Shown here piece after piece: positions 7,943 through 15,840 of a DNA stretch of 64,000 nt. The stretch comes from Vreelandella populi (lineage in GTDB: Bacteria > Pseudomonadota > Gammaproteobacteria > Pseudomonadales > Halomonadaceae). The stretch lies in contig NZ_RZHE01000004.1 in the NCBI RefSeq assembly GCF_003989825.1, positions 186,001 through 250,000 on the forward strand, in the 5' to 3' direction. The number at the start of each line of letters is the position of its first letter. Positions within the stretch are counted from its first letter, which is position 1. Under the pieces are notes generated by a model, which searched no databases, was not told the DNA's origin, and saw only the letters and a list, made by a program, of their open reading frames with translations. The translations under genes were made by a program, and so were the position numbers.

Positions 7943-8010
7943 ATAACGCCCGCATTTGCGGCTGGTTTGGAGCGCAGTGGAAAACCAGTCCGGCAACATG
8001 CGCTTGTTAT
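7943..8010 (-). other. attC integron recombination site
   Basis: On the minus strand it starts ATAACAAGCGCATG and ends GGGCGTTAT. The outer ends ATAAC/GTTAT, then CGCAT/ATGCG, then TTGCCGGACTGGTTT against AAACCAGCCGCAA pair with a few unpaired bases, around a variable loop of about 12 nt. This imperfect palindrome with inverted ATAAC/GTTAT ends is the attC architecture and resembles Vibrio-type repeats. The stop codon of the protease gene lies inside the first box, the usual end of a cassette gene. No integrase is in the window. Confidence 0.75.
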
Positions 8011-8753
8011 GTTTTATCATTCCAATGGTCTGCCCCTTCAAGTAGGACTTCGATTGTTTCTTTGTTCTTACTGGGATAAACCCCGTTTTCTTGTAGCAGA
8101 ACCAATAATGGCTCAATTGACAATGCTGATGAGTAGCCTAGTTCTTCTGATTGATTATTCATAACTAAGGACTCAGTAAGTACGCCTAGTAAAAAACCAT
8201 ATTCGCTTATTACTGGCCCTCCACTATAACCACCTCGGCCCATGTTAGATATTATGAAGTGAGGGTGTGGGCCATTATACTTATCCACAACTGCATTTAC
8301 CTCACCCTCCGATGCGAGTAAAACCGGTCTATTAGAAAAGGGAATAGGAGGGAACCCCATCAGTAAAACCTTAGAGAGCACCAATTCATCACCAATCCAG
8401 TCATCTAGATGTCCACCAATCTCTATATGATCAGTTTGCTCAAACCCTTCGGGTGAGCCCACAATGGTTGTTTTAATGAGGTAGTGGGAAAGGTCCAAGT
8501 TGGTTTTTATTATTGCTAAATCAATTTTTTCATCGCTGTGACAAATGACTTTTTCTATCTCCAGATTCTGGCCGCAATATTCTGAAACTATCTCTTCGAT
8601 TTCACCGTCATTGATAACATGCGCTGCCGTAGCAAGCCATCCATCACCAATATGAAACGCTGACCCATTACTCAAGTCACCTGCTTCTGTCCTCACAGTA
8701 ATTCGAACCATTGAGTATTTATAGGTTTGAAATAAGTGTGTGAAGTTGCTCAC
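8007..8753 (-). CDS. Trypsin-like serine protease domain protein (integron cassette gene)
   Basis: This 248-residue protein has a chymotrypsin-fold catalytic triad: H45 in WLATAAH, D79 in KIDLAII and S177 in GGYSGGPV. There is no signal peptide, so it should act in the cytoplasm. AAGGAAG lies before the start, about 15 bp after a GTTATG core at 8769-8774, and the stop TAA forms part of the attC at 7943-8010. The gene therefore fills a cassette of about 827 bp (7947-8773). It is more AT-rich than the chromosome around it, as cassette genes often are. The target is unknown; proteases of this kind can be stress, defence or toxin components, but nothing here decides. Confidence 0.8.
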   Translation of the reverse strand: MSNFTHLFQTYKYSMVRITVRTEAGDLSNGSAFHIGDGWLATAAHVINDGEIEEIVSEYCGQNLEIEKVICHSDEKIDLAIIKTNLDLSHYLIKTTIVGSPEGFEQTDHIEIGGHLDDWIGDELVLSKVLLMGFPPIPFSNRPVLLASEGEVNAVVDKYNGPHPHFIISNMGRGGYSGGPVISEYGFLLGVLTESLVMNNQSEELGYSSALSIEPLLVLLQENGVYPSKNKETIEVLLEGADHWNDKT

Positions 8754-9315
8754 GATACTTCCTTAAAACATAACAGTGATTATACATCCTTCTACATAAC
8801 CTGAATGAACCCGACGGCGCATTCATTCAGGTTATGCCGCCTTTCATTCACGATCTATCCCATTGAAATTAAATGAAATGAAGTATAAATAGGCAGCGTA
8901 ACATAGATTATCGTGCCGGCTGCATAACACGGCTGAATCAGCATGCCGCTTTCGCCGGGAGGGCCGCTTTGGGTCGGAAGCAGACTGTTCGCTGCAGCAC
9001 ATAACAGTAATTATATAGCCAGCCAAAAACACCACAACCCATTATTTTATATAGCCATACACTAAGAATATGGCTACATACCCAAAGCTCGCATGCCCGC
9101 TCGTTTTGCCTATCCAATCATACTCTATTGATAAATTTTACTTAGGTCACAGTTGAAATTTGATGCATTGGGTAGCAATAGGCCTGAGGTGAGGTATTAG
9201 TTTTGGTGCCGTTATCATCGCGCGCTAAATCGTGCTCCTACGGGGGTGGCGGTGGCTCATTCTGGAAAGGTAGGCTGCAGGCCGTGGTGAGCCTGCAGGT
9301 ATTTCAGGGCTTAGC
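8754..9315. other. Gene-free stretch with cassette-like repeats
   Basis: No protein-coding frame looks real. An 18-bp sequence ACATAACAGT(G/A)ATTATA(C/T) occurs at 8768-8785 and 8999-9016. Between the copies is a perfect 15-bp inverted repeat, CATAACCTGAATGAA at 8795-8809 and its complement at 8822-8836. Further GTTATG/CATAAC cores occur near 8921-8927. Another hairpin, TAGCCATA/TATGGCTA, is at 9052-9076. Together these suggest cassette boundaries or very short cassettes upstream of the protease cassette. Confidence 0.5.
9275..9298 (-). terminator. Probable terminator hairpin after ytoQ
   Basis: CTGCAGGC (9275-9282) pairs perfectly with GCCTGCAG (9291-9298) around an 8-nt loop, 17 bp past the ytoQ stop on the minus strand. 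It is followed in that direction by CCTACCTTTCC, a weak pyrimidine tail. Confidence 0.5.
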
Positions 9316-9756
9316 TTACGCTTTCAACACGTACTTGAGAGTTTCAACCACTTGATCGGTAGTGGTGCACCAAGCCTGTGCCCCGGCATCTACTTCCTTG
9401 AGCGGGTGAACGATGTCATCGCTGTGCAGGGTAATGTAGGGCTTGGCGAGTGCGGAGCAGTAACCCGCATCGAACGCGGCATTCCACTGCTTGTACTTGT
9501 CGCCGAAGCGCACGACGGCCAAATCGCTTTGCTCGATCAGCGTGCGGGTGCGGATGGCGTTGATCTTGGAGGATTGGTGGTCGCGCCAGAACGGGTTGCT
9601 CTGCTCGCCCAGGTGATCGCCGGCAGCGTCACTGGCGTCGTGGTCGGTGACCGGAGCGGTAAACACGATATCCAAGCCTTCGGCTTCTGCGCCGCGCTGG
9701 ATCTCGTCGCGCCAGTCGGTGTGGATCTCGCCGGAAAGGTAAACGTAAAAGCTCAT
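9316..9756 (-). CDS. ytoQ: YtoQ family protein
   Basis: The 146-residue protein has the full length and sequence of the YtoQ family: N-terminal FYVYLSGEIHTDWRDEI, FTAPVTDHDASDAAGD in the middle, and a DLAVVRFGDKYKQWNAAFDA stretch. The family is related to nucleoside 2-deoxyribosyltransferases and Toprim/TIR-like nucleoside-binding folds, but its cellular reaction is not established. It is a cytoplasmic single gene downstream of the cobF end on the same strand, separated by 79 bp, with its own hairpin after it. No evidence links it to B12 synthesis. Confidence 0.85.
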   Translation of the reverse strand: MSFYVYLSGEIHTDWRDEIQRGAEAEGLDIVFTAPVTDHDASDAAGDHLGEQSNPFWRDHQSSKINAIRTRTLIEQSDLAVVRFGDKYKQWNAAFDAGYCSALAKPYITLHSDDIVHPLKEVDAGAQAWCTTTDQVVETLKYVLKA

Positions 9757-9835
9757 GGCTTGCTCCTTAAATGATGGCTATCAATTAACTAGATAAAGTC
9801 ATTTTATGGAAAAACATTCCATATTAATACCGGCG

Positions 9836-10600
9836 CTATATCAAAGGCTGTTTAGCTAACAGATAAATATCCATAATCCAGCCGTGTTCTTCACGTAGCG
9901 CGGCGCGGTGCTCGATAATCTCGTCGCTTACCTCGCTTAGTGGACCTTTGATCAAACACTGCTTATCCATGCCCAGGTACGCACCCCACCAGATGTAGGT
10001 GTCAGCTTTTGGCAACGAGGTAAACGCCCCGCCGCTGTCGAGCATCACGGCCACGGTGGCGGCGTCTTCAGGCCAGCCGCGTTCGCGCAGGCGGCGGCCG
10101 GTGGTGATTTGGATGGGTTCGGCGAGCGCATTCAGGGGAATTTTATGCTCGGCGGTGAGCACTTGCAGGCTGGTGATGCCGGGCACTACCTTGACCTCAA
10201 CGGCGCGGCCGCTATCCGTCAGGCGCTTGGCGATGCGTAGGCTACTGTCATAAAGCGAGGGGTCGCCCCATACCAGCATGCCGACGTGGCCACCGTTTGG
10301 CAGGTGTTTATCCATCAGTTCGGCCCACACGCTGGCAATGGCGCTATGCCACTCGTCTACTGCGCTTAGGTACGCACCCTTGGCATCGCGGGTGGGTAAG
10401 TCGAACTCGACGATGCGTATACTGGCCGCTTGATCAAGCAGTTCGTTGCAGAGCACGCGGCGCAGGTCGATAAGGTCCGATTTCGCCTCGCCCTTGCGCG
10501 GTAGCAGAATCACGTCGGCCGCGTTCAAGGCGCGCACCGCTGCGAGCGTTACGTGGTCCACGTTGCCGGTGCCAATGCCGATCAGCGAAAGCGTGATCAT
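9836..10600 (-). CDS. cobF: Precorrin-6A synthase (deacetylating), CobF
   Basis: This 254-residue SAM-dependent methyltransferase has the tetrapyrrole methylase fold, opening [20 protein letters not shown] and including [11 protein letters not shown] and VVPGITSLQ. CobF methylates C1 of precorrin-5 and releases acetate, giving precorrin-6A, a step found only in the aerobic pathway. Its ATG overlaps the cobM stop by 4 bases (ATGA), and it is the last gene of the cobL-cobE-cobM-cobF unit. Length and motifs fit CobF rather than the other methylases here. Confidence 0.92.
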   Translation of the reverse strand: MITLSLIGIGTGNVDHVTLAAVRALNAADVILLPRKGEAKSDLIDLRRVLCNELLDQAASIRIVEFDLPTRDAKGAYLSAVDEWHSAIASVWAELMDKHLPNGGHVGMLVWGDPSLYDSSLRIAKRLTDSGRAVEVKVVPGITSLQVLTAEHKIPLNALAEPIQITTGRRLRERGWPEDAATVAVMLDSGGAFTSLPKADTYIWWGAYLGMDKQCLIKGPLSEVSDEIIEHRAALREEHGWIMDIYLLAKQPLI

Positions 10601-11394
10601 GCGCCGCCCTTTTTATCGCTGCTGGCAAACGGCGAATCCGCCGACTGGGGGCGAAAGCGGCGGTCGTAGCCTACCGCGTACAGGCTGCTTTCCTGGAAGT
10701 CTTCGGATTCGAGTACCGGCCCTACCAGAATCAGCGCCGTGCGCTGGAGCGTGTGGTCGATCAGGGATTCCACCGTGGATAAGCGCCCGCGCACCACGTG
10801 CTCGTCCGGCCAGCTGGCCCGCCATACAATCGCCACCGGGCACTCTTCGCCGTAATGGGGCGTCAGGCTTTCCACTACCTGGGCCAGATTGTGGATGGAG
10901 AGGTGAATAGCGAGCGTGGCGCCTGTGCGGGCGAAGCTGGCCAGCGTTTCATTTTCAGGCATGGCGCTTGCCCGCCCCGGCGTGCGGGTCAGCACCACGG
11001 ATTGCGCCACGCCGGGTAGCGTTAGCTCCTGGCCGAGCGTTGCCGCCGCAGCGGCGAAGGAAGGCACGCCGGGGGTCACGCTGTAGGGAATATCAAGCTC
11101 TCGCAGGCGGCGCAGCTGTTCGCCCATGGCGGACCACACCGAGAGATCGCCGGAGTGCAGCCGGGCGATATCCTGGCCTGCGGCGTGGGCGGTTTGAATT
11201 TCCTGCATGATTTCATCAAGTGACAGCGGCGCGGTGTTGATGATGCGCGCGCCTTCGGGGCAGTGCTTGAGGATTTCTTCGGGTACGAGCGACCCTGCAT
11301 ACAGGCATACCGGGCAGGCGGCGATCAGGTCGCGCCCGCGCAGCGTTAAAAGATCCGGCGCGCCGGGGCCTGCGCCAATAAAATGAACCGTCAT
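10597..11394 (-). CDS. cobM: Precorrin-4 C11-methyltransferase, CobM
   Basis: A 265-residue tetrapyrrole methylase beginning [20 protein letters not shown], with [29 protein letters not shown] and [18 protein letters not shown], all hallmarks of the CobM/CbiF group. It transfers methyl from SAM to C11 of precorrin-4 to form precorrin-5. It is coupled by ATGA overlaps to cobE upstream and cobF downstream. The C-terminal tail (about residues 235-265) extends slightly past the core domain. Confidence 0.93.
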   Translation of the reverse strand: MTVHFIGAGPGAPDLLTLRGRDLIAACPVCLYAGSLVPEEILKHCPEGARIINTAPLSLDEIMQEIQTAHAAGQDIARLHSGDLSVWSAMGEQLRRLRELDIPYSVTPGVPSFAAAAATLGQELTLPGVAQSVVLTRTPGRASAMPENETLASFARTGATLAIHLSIHNLAQVVESLTPHYGEECPVAIVWRASWPDEHVVRGRLSTVESLIDHTLQRTALILVGPVLESEDFQESSLYAVGYDRRFRPQSADSPFASSDKKGGA

Positions 11395-11798
11395 AATCCA
11401 ACTCCTTGCGCCGCTGTCATTGCCACCGCGGCCGTGGCCTTTCTATCGTCTGAAACCCTGCGCGGGCCTAGAAGCCGCGCCCCGCTACCCGCGGCCAGAA
11501 GCGCCACGGCTTCTGCCACACTGCCGGTGCCTTTTTCGCGCAGGCTGTAGGCAGAATGGGTCAGCGTGGTAACGCTGGCTAGCGTTGCATCCGCGACACC
11601 AATCACCGGCATGCTGCGGGCGTGCCCCAGCGCTTGAACCAGTGGCAGCATACTGCGAGCCGCTGCCAACCGGTCGATAGGGCCGTACTGGGCAATCAAC
11701 TGATCCAACACCTGTTCGAGCGAATCACGCGTTGCCTGCTGGCGAAAGCCAAACCCTACGATTTTCAACGCCTGCCTAGCCACTGTTTGCTTAGTCAT
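11391..11798 (-). CDS. cobE: Cobalamin biosynthesis protein CobE (CbiG C-terminal domain)
   Basis: The 135-residue protein is a stand-alone CbiG C-terminal domain: [18 protein letters not shown] at the start, LAAARSM and the [14 protein letters not shown] segment, and a [14 protein letters not shown] helix typical of the family. CbiG opens the ring A lactone in the anaerobic pathway. In aerobic organisms CobE sits beside cobM and cobF, with a role still poorly defined. Both ends overlap neighbours by 4 bases, implying translational coupling within cobL-cobE-cobM-cobF. Confidence 0.85.
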   Translation of the reverse strand: MTKQTVARQALKIVGFGFRQQATRDSLEQVLDQLIAQYGPIDRLAAARSMLPLVQALGHARSMPVIGVADATLASVTTLTHSAYSLREKGTGSVAEAVALLAAGSGARLLGPRRVSDDRKATAAVAMTAAQGVGL

Positions 11799-13003
11799 CT
11801 AACGCCACGCCACTGAACAATCGGGTAGCTGGCTTTCCAGCCCCGGCGGGTGCCCATGGGTGCTGCGTGGGCCAGCTCTAAACGCAGCAGTTCCCCCCCC
11901 GCCTGTTGCTGCCAGTGCGCCAGCAACGCTTCGGATTCCAGCGTGACCGCGTTGGCCACTACTCGCGTGCCGCGAGGCAGGCGCTGCCATAAAAGATCCA
12001 GAAGCGCTTGGGAAAGCCCGCCGCCGATAAACACCGCATCAGGCAGCGGCGCATTCTCAAGCACCTCCGGTGCGTGGCCTTCGTTTATCTCCAGCCAATC
12101 GACCCCCAGGTTTTGCGCATTGCGGCGTGCCCGGGCGGCGCGCTCCGAGCGCTGCTCAAAGCCGATGGCCTGATTATCCGGATGGGCCAGCAGCCACTCG
12201 ATGGCAATGGAGCCAGAGCCCGCGCCGATATCCCACAGCCGCTCGCCGGGCTGGGGGGCAAGTGCGCAAAGCGTCAGGCTGCGCACGGCCTGCTTGGTGA
12301 TCTGCCCATCGTGCTCAAAAAAGGTATCGGCAAGTCCCGGCGTCAAGGGGATTGCGGGGCCGTTACCCGCCACCTCGATACCCACCGCCACCGGGTGGGC
12401 GATATCCTCGGGTAGCGCGTCCTCTATGCGCAGCGTGCGAATGCGCTCATCGGCACCGCCCAGGGCTTCCAGCACGTTAAGCTGGGAATCCGCAAAACCG
12501 CATGTTCTCACCAGCGCGGCCAGCTCCGCCACGGCAGCGCCATCGCGTAACAGCACCAGCAGGCGCTGGCCGTTTTGCAGGTAGGGCCGAAGGCGGGTCA
12601 GCGGTTTGGCGTGCAGGCCAAGGCAAGTGCAGCGCTCAAGCGGCCAACCCAGCCGGGCCGCCGCCAGGCTAAAGGTTGAGGGCGATGGCACGGCGATCCA
12701 TTCGCTGGCATCCAGGTGGCGCGCCAGGCTGGTGCCTGCCCCAAACCAGAACGGGTCGCCGGATACCAGCATAACCACCCGGCGGCCGCGCTCGTTGAGA
12801 AGTGCGGGAATGCCATCTGCAAACGGCACCGGCCACTCGCGTATCTCGGCCGTTAAGGGGGGAAGAAGGCGCAGATGGCGGCGTGCGCCAAACACGATCT
12901 CGGCGCGCTCGAGCTGCTCGTAGCTTGCCGCTGTGAGGCCCGCTGTGCCACTCTCCCCCCAACCTAATAGTGTGAGCCACGGAGCCTTGTTAACTAAAGC
13001 CAT
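11795..13003 (-). CDS. cobL: Precorrin-6Y C5,15-methyltransferase (decarboxylating), CobL
   Basis: This 402-residue protein is the usual two-domain fusion. An N-terminal CbiE-like tetrapyrrole methylase (WLTLLGWGESG, LLVSGDPFWFGAG) is joined to a C-terminal CbiT-like Rossmann methyltransferase (LWDIGAGSGSIAIEWL, then IGFEQ). It methylates precorrin-6B at C5 and C15 and removes the acetate carboxyl at C12. The ATG at 13003 has AGGA 8-10 bases before it and interlocks with the ATG of the divergent cobK, so the promoter must lie inside cobK. It heads the cobL-cobE-cobM-cobF unit. Confidence 0.93.
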   Translation of the reverse strand: MALVNKAPWLTLLGWGESGTAGLTAASYEQLERAEIVFGARRHLRLLPPLTAEIREWPVPFADGIPALLNERGRRVVMLVSGDPFWFGAGTSLARHLDASEWIAVPSPSTFSLAAARLGWPLERCTCLGLHAKPLTRLRPYLQNGQRLLVLLRDGAAVAELAALVRTCGFADSQLNVLEALGGADERIRTLRIEDALPEDIAHPVAVGIEVAGNGPAIPLTPGLADTFFEHDGQITKQAVRSLTLCALAPQPGERLWDIGAGSGSIAIEWLLAHPDNQAIGFEQRSERAARARRNAQNLGVDWLEINEGHAPEVLENAPLPDAVFIGGGLSQALLDLLWQRLPRGTRVVANAVTLESEALLAHWQQQAGGELLRLELAHAAPMGTRRGWKASYPIVQWRGVR

Positions 13004-13742
13004 GATAAACGTCCTGATTCTTGGGGGTACGAGTGAGGCCAGTGTGCTGGCTAGCGCTATTAGTGAGCGCGAAATTCCGGCTATCTTCAGCTATGCGGGC
13101 CGCGTCAAGGCGCCTAAAGCACAGCCGCTGCCCACCCGTGTAGGTGGCTTTGGCGGTGTTGCTGGTTTGGTGGCCTTTATCAAGCAAAACCAAATCACCC
13201 ATATTGTTGATGCGACACACCCGTTTGCCTCGCAGATGAGCCGTAATGTTCTGAACGCTGCCATGCAAACCGGCGTACCGGCGATTGCCCTGACGCGCCC
13301 CGCCTGGGCGCCAAGCGCGCATGATAACTGGCAGAGCGTGGCAAGTATTGAGGAAGCGGTTAGGGCCCTTGAGTGCCTGCCCCAGCGCGTGCTGCTCGCC
13401 ATTGGCCGCATGCACCTTGCCGCGTTTGCCGCGCAGCCTCAACACCACTATGTGCTTCGCCTGGTCGACGAGCCAACCGCCTCGCCGCCGCTTCCCAGCT
13501 TCACCACTACGGTGGATAGAGGCCCGTTTACTCTGGAAGGCGATTTAGCGCTGCTCAAGACCCAGCGGATCGAGCGCATCGTGTGCAAAAACGCGGGTGG
13601 CAACGGTGCTTCTTCCAAGCTCGAAGCCGCCCGCACGCTTGGCCTGCCGGTCGTGATGATCGAACGCCCTGCGCTGCCCGCGCGCCATGAAGTGCATAGC
13701 GTCGATGAGGTGCTGGCCTGGCTTGAACCCTCACACGGCTGA
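13002..13742 (+). CDS. cobK: Precorrin-6A reductase, CobK
   Basis: Starting at ATG 13002 gives 246 residues opening MINVLILGGTSEASVLASAI, the NADPH-binding start of CobK/CbiJ, followed by THIVDATHPFASQMS and a VLLAIGRMHLAAF segment. It reduces precorrin-6A to precorrin-6B. It is the only cob gene on the plus strand: its start codon interlocks with that of cobL (CATG), and its last 12 bases overlap the end of cobJ. No good ribosome site precedes ATG 13002. The same frame is open upstream, so an alternative start such as TTG 12987 is conceivable, but family alignments favour 13002. Confidence 0.92.
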   Translation: MINVLILGGTSEASVLASAISEREIPAIFSYAGRVKAPKAQPLPTRVGGFGGVAGLVAFIKQNQITHIVDATHPFASQMSRNVLNAAMQTGVPAIALTRPAWAPSAHDNWQSVASIEEAVRALECLPQRVLLAIGRMHLAAFAAQPQHHYVLRLVDEPTASPPLPSFTTTVDRGPFTLEGDLALLKTQRIERIVCKNAGGNGASSKLEAARTLGLPVVMIERPALPARHEVHSVDEVLAWLEPSHG

Positions 13743-14480
13743 GCGGGGCGTATACACCAAGGGAGCGCCGTCGCGCTCGATCAACCGCGTTTGCCGGGAG
13801 CCGACAATCACCAGCGTGCGCATATCGGCCATATCGGGCGTGGCATCCTTAAGCGTGGTGACGTTAATCGACTCTTCCGGCGTAGACACCGCACGGGCGA
13901 AGACGATCAGCCGCTCGGGTTCGCACGCTTCACGCAGCACGTCCAGCGTGCGCTCGAACCCTATCGGGCGCGACTTGGAGCGCGGGTTGTAGAACGCCAT
14001 GGCGAAGTCGGCTTCCGCCGCCAAACGCAGGCGCTTTTCGATCAGCGCCCAGGGCTTCAAGTTGTCGGATAAATTGATACAGCAGAAATCATGCCCCAGC
14101 GGCGCGCCCGCGCGGGCGCTGGCCGCCAGCATGGCGGAAATACCCGGCAGCACCTGAATATCCAGCGCGCGTAAGTCCTTGTCGCCGGCTTCCAGCGCTT
14201 CGAACACCGCACTCGCCATGGCGAACACGCCGGGGTCGCCGGACGACACCACCACCACCCGGCGGCCCTCGCGCGCCATGCGTAGCGCGTGGTCGGCGCG
14301 GCGAATCTCCTCGCGGTTGTCCGAGCCGTGTCGGGTCAGGCCCGCGCGCGGCGCTACCCGGTTAACGTAGGGCACGTAGCCTACTACATCGGTCGCCTCT
14401 AAAAGCGCGGCGGATACCTCGGGAGTAATCATGGCGTCTGCCCCTGGCCCCAGGCCGACGATTTTTAGCCAGCCGCTCAT
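13731..14480 (-). CDS. cobJ: Precorrin-3B C17-methyltransferase, CobJ
   Basis: A 249-residue tetrapyrrole methylase with KIVGLGPGADAMITPEV, VVGYVPYVNRV, VVVVSSGDPGVFAMASA and VLPGISAMLAASARAGAPLG, which is the CobJ/CbiH signature. It methylates C17 and drives ring contraction, giving precorrin-4. The start overlaps the cobI stop by 4 bases and the end overlaps convergent cobK by 12 bp. It closes the long unit that begins at chlID. Confidence 0.94.
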   Translation of the reverse strand: MSGWLKIVGLGPGADAMITPEVSAALLEATDVVGYVPYVNRVAPRAGLTRHGSDNREEIRRADHALRMAREGRRVVVVSSGDPGVFAMASAVFEALEAGDKDLRALDIQVLPGISAMLAASARAGAPLGHDFCCINLSDNLKPWALIEKRLRLAAEADFAMAFYNPRSKSRPIGFERTLDVLREACEPERLIVFARAVSTPEESINVTTLKDATPDMADMRTLVIVGSRQTRLIERDGAPLVYTPRSAV

Positions 14481-15214
14481 GGCCGCCTCCCGTTACCGTG
14501 AATCAGTACAATCGAGAAGTACGGCACGCTCTCGCCCACCTCGACAAGCGGCAAGACACGCTGCTGCTCCATGGCGGCGTACTCGATCAGCCACGCCTGG
14601 TTTTCCCGGCCTGCCTGAGCAAGCGCGCGGCGCAGCTTGTTCAGATTACGGCCAATCTTCATGACCACCAGTGCGTCTGTCTGCGCGATGTTTTCAGCCA
14701 GCATCTTCTCGGGCAGCGTGCCCATCAGCACGGTGAGAATATCGTCGCCCCAGGTGATGGGTTGCCCGGTGGCCGTCCAGGCGGCGGACATACCGGTAAT
14801 CCCAGGTACGACCGACACCGGCACCTGGTTCAGCAGCCGCGTATACAGGTGCATGAACGAGCCGTAGAAGAACGGGTCGCCTTCGCACAGCACCACCACG
14901 TTACAACCGGCGTTGGCTATCTCGATCAGTTGGGCCACGCAACGCGAGTAAAACTCTGAGAGCAACGCGTTGTACTGTGGGTCTTCAAAAGGGATCTCCG
15001 TGGTTACCGGGTACTCCATGGGCAGCTCAATGGCGCCGGGCGCGATTAGCCCCTCAACAATGCTGCGCGCATGGCCCTTGCGGCCCTTTTTACGAAAATA
15101 GGCAATATGCGTGGCGCCACGAATCAGCCGATCAGCACGCACGCTCATCAAGTCCTGGCTGCCCGGCCCCAGGCCAACGCCGTAAACAGTGCCCTGTGTG
15201 GATGCCTGTGTCAT
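14477..15214 (-). CDS. cobI: Precorrin-2 C20-methyltransferase, CobI
   Basis: ATG 15214 (MTQASTQGTVYGVGLGPG) overlaps the cobH stop by 4 bases and gives 245 residues, the normal size. The open frame extends further upstream, but that part is antisense-like reading of cobH. GLGPGSQDLMSVRADRLI, AYFRKKGRKGHAR, VVLCEGDPFFYGSFMHLYTR and VVPGITGMSAAW identify CobI/CbiL, which methylates precorrin-2 at C20 to give precorrin-3A. It sits between cobH and cobJ, as in pseudomonads. Confidence 0.94.
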   Translation of the reverse strand: MTQASTQGTVYGVGLGPGSQDLMSVRADRLIRGATHIAYFRKKGRKGHARSIVEGLIAPGAIELPMEYPVTTEIPFEDPQYNALLSEFYSRCVAQLIEIANAGCNVVVLCEGDPFFYGSFMHLYTRLLNQVPVSVVPGITGMSAAWTATGQPITWGDDILTVLMGTLPEKMLAENIAQTDALVVMKIGRNLNKLRRALAQAGRENQAWLIEYAAMEQQRVLPLVEVGESVPYFSIVLIHGNGRRP

Positions 15215-15840
15215 TCGACGCGATCCGCCATGGCGTTGATGGCCGCGACCGTTACCGCACTGCCGCCCAAACGGCCACGTACGATGCAGCTGGGAATGGC
15301 GGGCGTTGCCCAAAGCGCTTCCTTGGATTCGGCGGCCCCTACAAAGCCTACCGGGCAGCCAATCACCGCTGCCGGGCGCGGGCTGCTCGGGTCTTCCAGC
15401 ATATTCAAAAGATGAAACAGCGCGGTGGGTGCGTTGCCAATCGCCACCACGGCGCCTTCCAGATGCGGGCGCCATAGTTCCAGCGCTGCGGCCGAACGGG
15501 TGTTCGCCATTTCCTGGGCAAGGTGTGGCGTGCGCTCATCGTTCAGGGTGCAAATAATCTGATTATCGGCGGGTAGCCGCTTGCGGGTGATGCCTTCCGA
15601 GACCATGCGCGCATCGCAGAGAATCGGCGCGCCGCGTTCGAGTGCTGAACGCGCTTTATTGACCGCGTCATTTTGAAAATGAATATGCGCGGCAAGCTCG
15701 ACAAGCCCGGCGGCGTGAATCATGCGCACGGCAACGGTCTCTTCCTCGGCAGAAAAGCGCGCAAGGTCGGCCTCGCTGCGGATAATCGCGAAGGATTCCC
15801 GGTAAATCGCCGGGCCGCTTGTTTCATACTTATAGGGCAC
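15211..15840 (-). CDS. cobH: Precorrin-8X methylmutase, CobH
   Basis: The start is taken as GTG 15840, overlapping the cobG end by 11 bp. This gives 209 residues opening VPYKYETSGPAIYRESFAII, the normal length. The longer open frame is out-of-frame cobG sequence. H42 in VRMIHAAG matches the catalytic His that protonates ring A, and NAPTALFHLLNML and CPVGFVGAAESKEAL are family-specific. The enzyme moves the C11 methyl to C12, yielding hydrogenobyrinate. It is followed by cobI through an ATGA overlap. Confidence 0.93.
   Translation of the reverse strand: MPYKYETSGPAIYRESFAIIRSEADLARFSAEEETVAVRMIHAAGLVELAAHIHFQNDAVNKARSALERGAPILCDARMVSEGITRKRLPADNQIICTLNDERTPHLAQEMANTRSAAALELWRPHLEGAVVAIGNAPTALFHLLNMLEDPSSPRPAAVIGCPVGFVGAAESKEALWATPAIPSCIVRGRLGGSAVTVAAINAMADRVE

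Noticed and set aside
14477-15475. CobI with an 87-residue N-terminal extension
   Set aside because: The extra part overlaps cobH in another frame. ATG 15214 overlaps the cobH stop and matches the family start.
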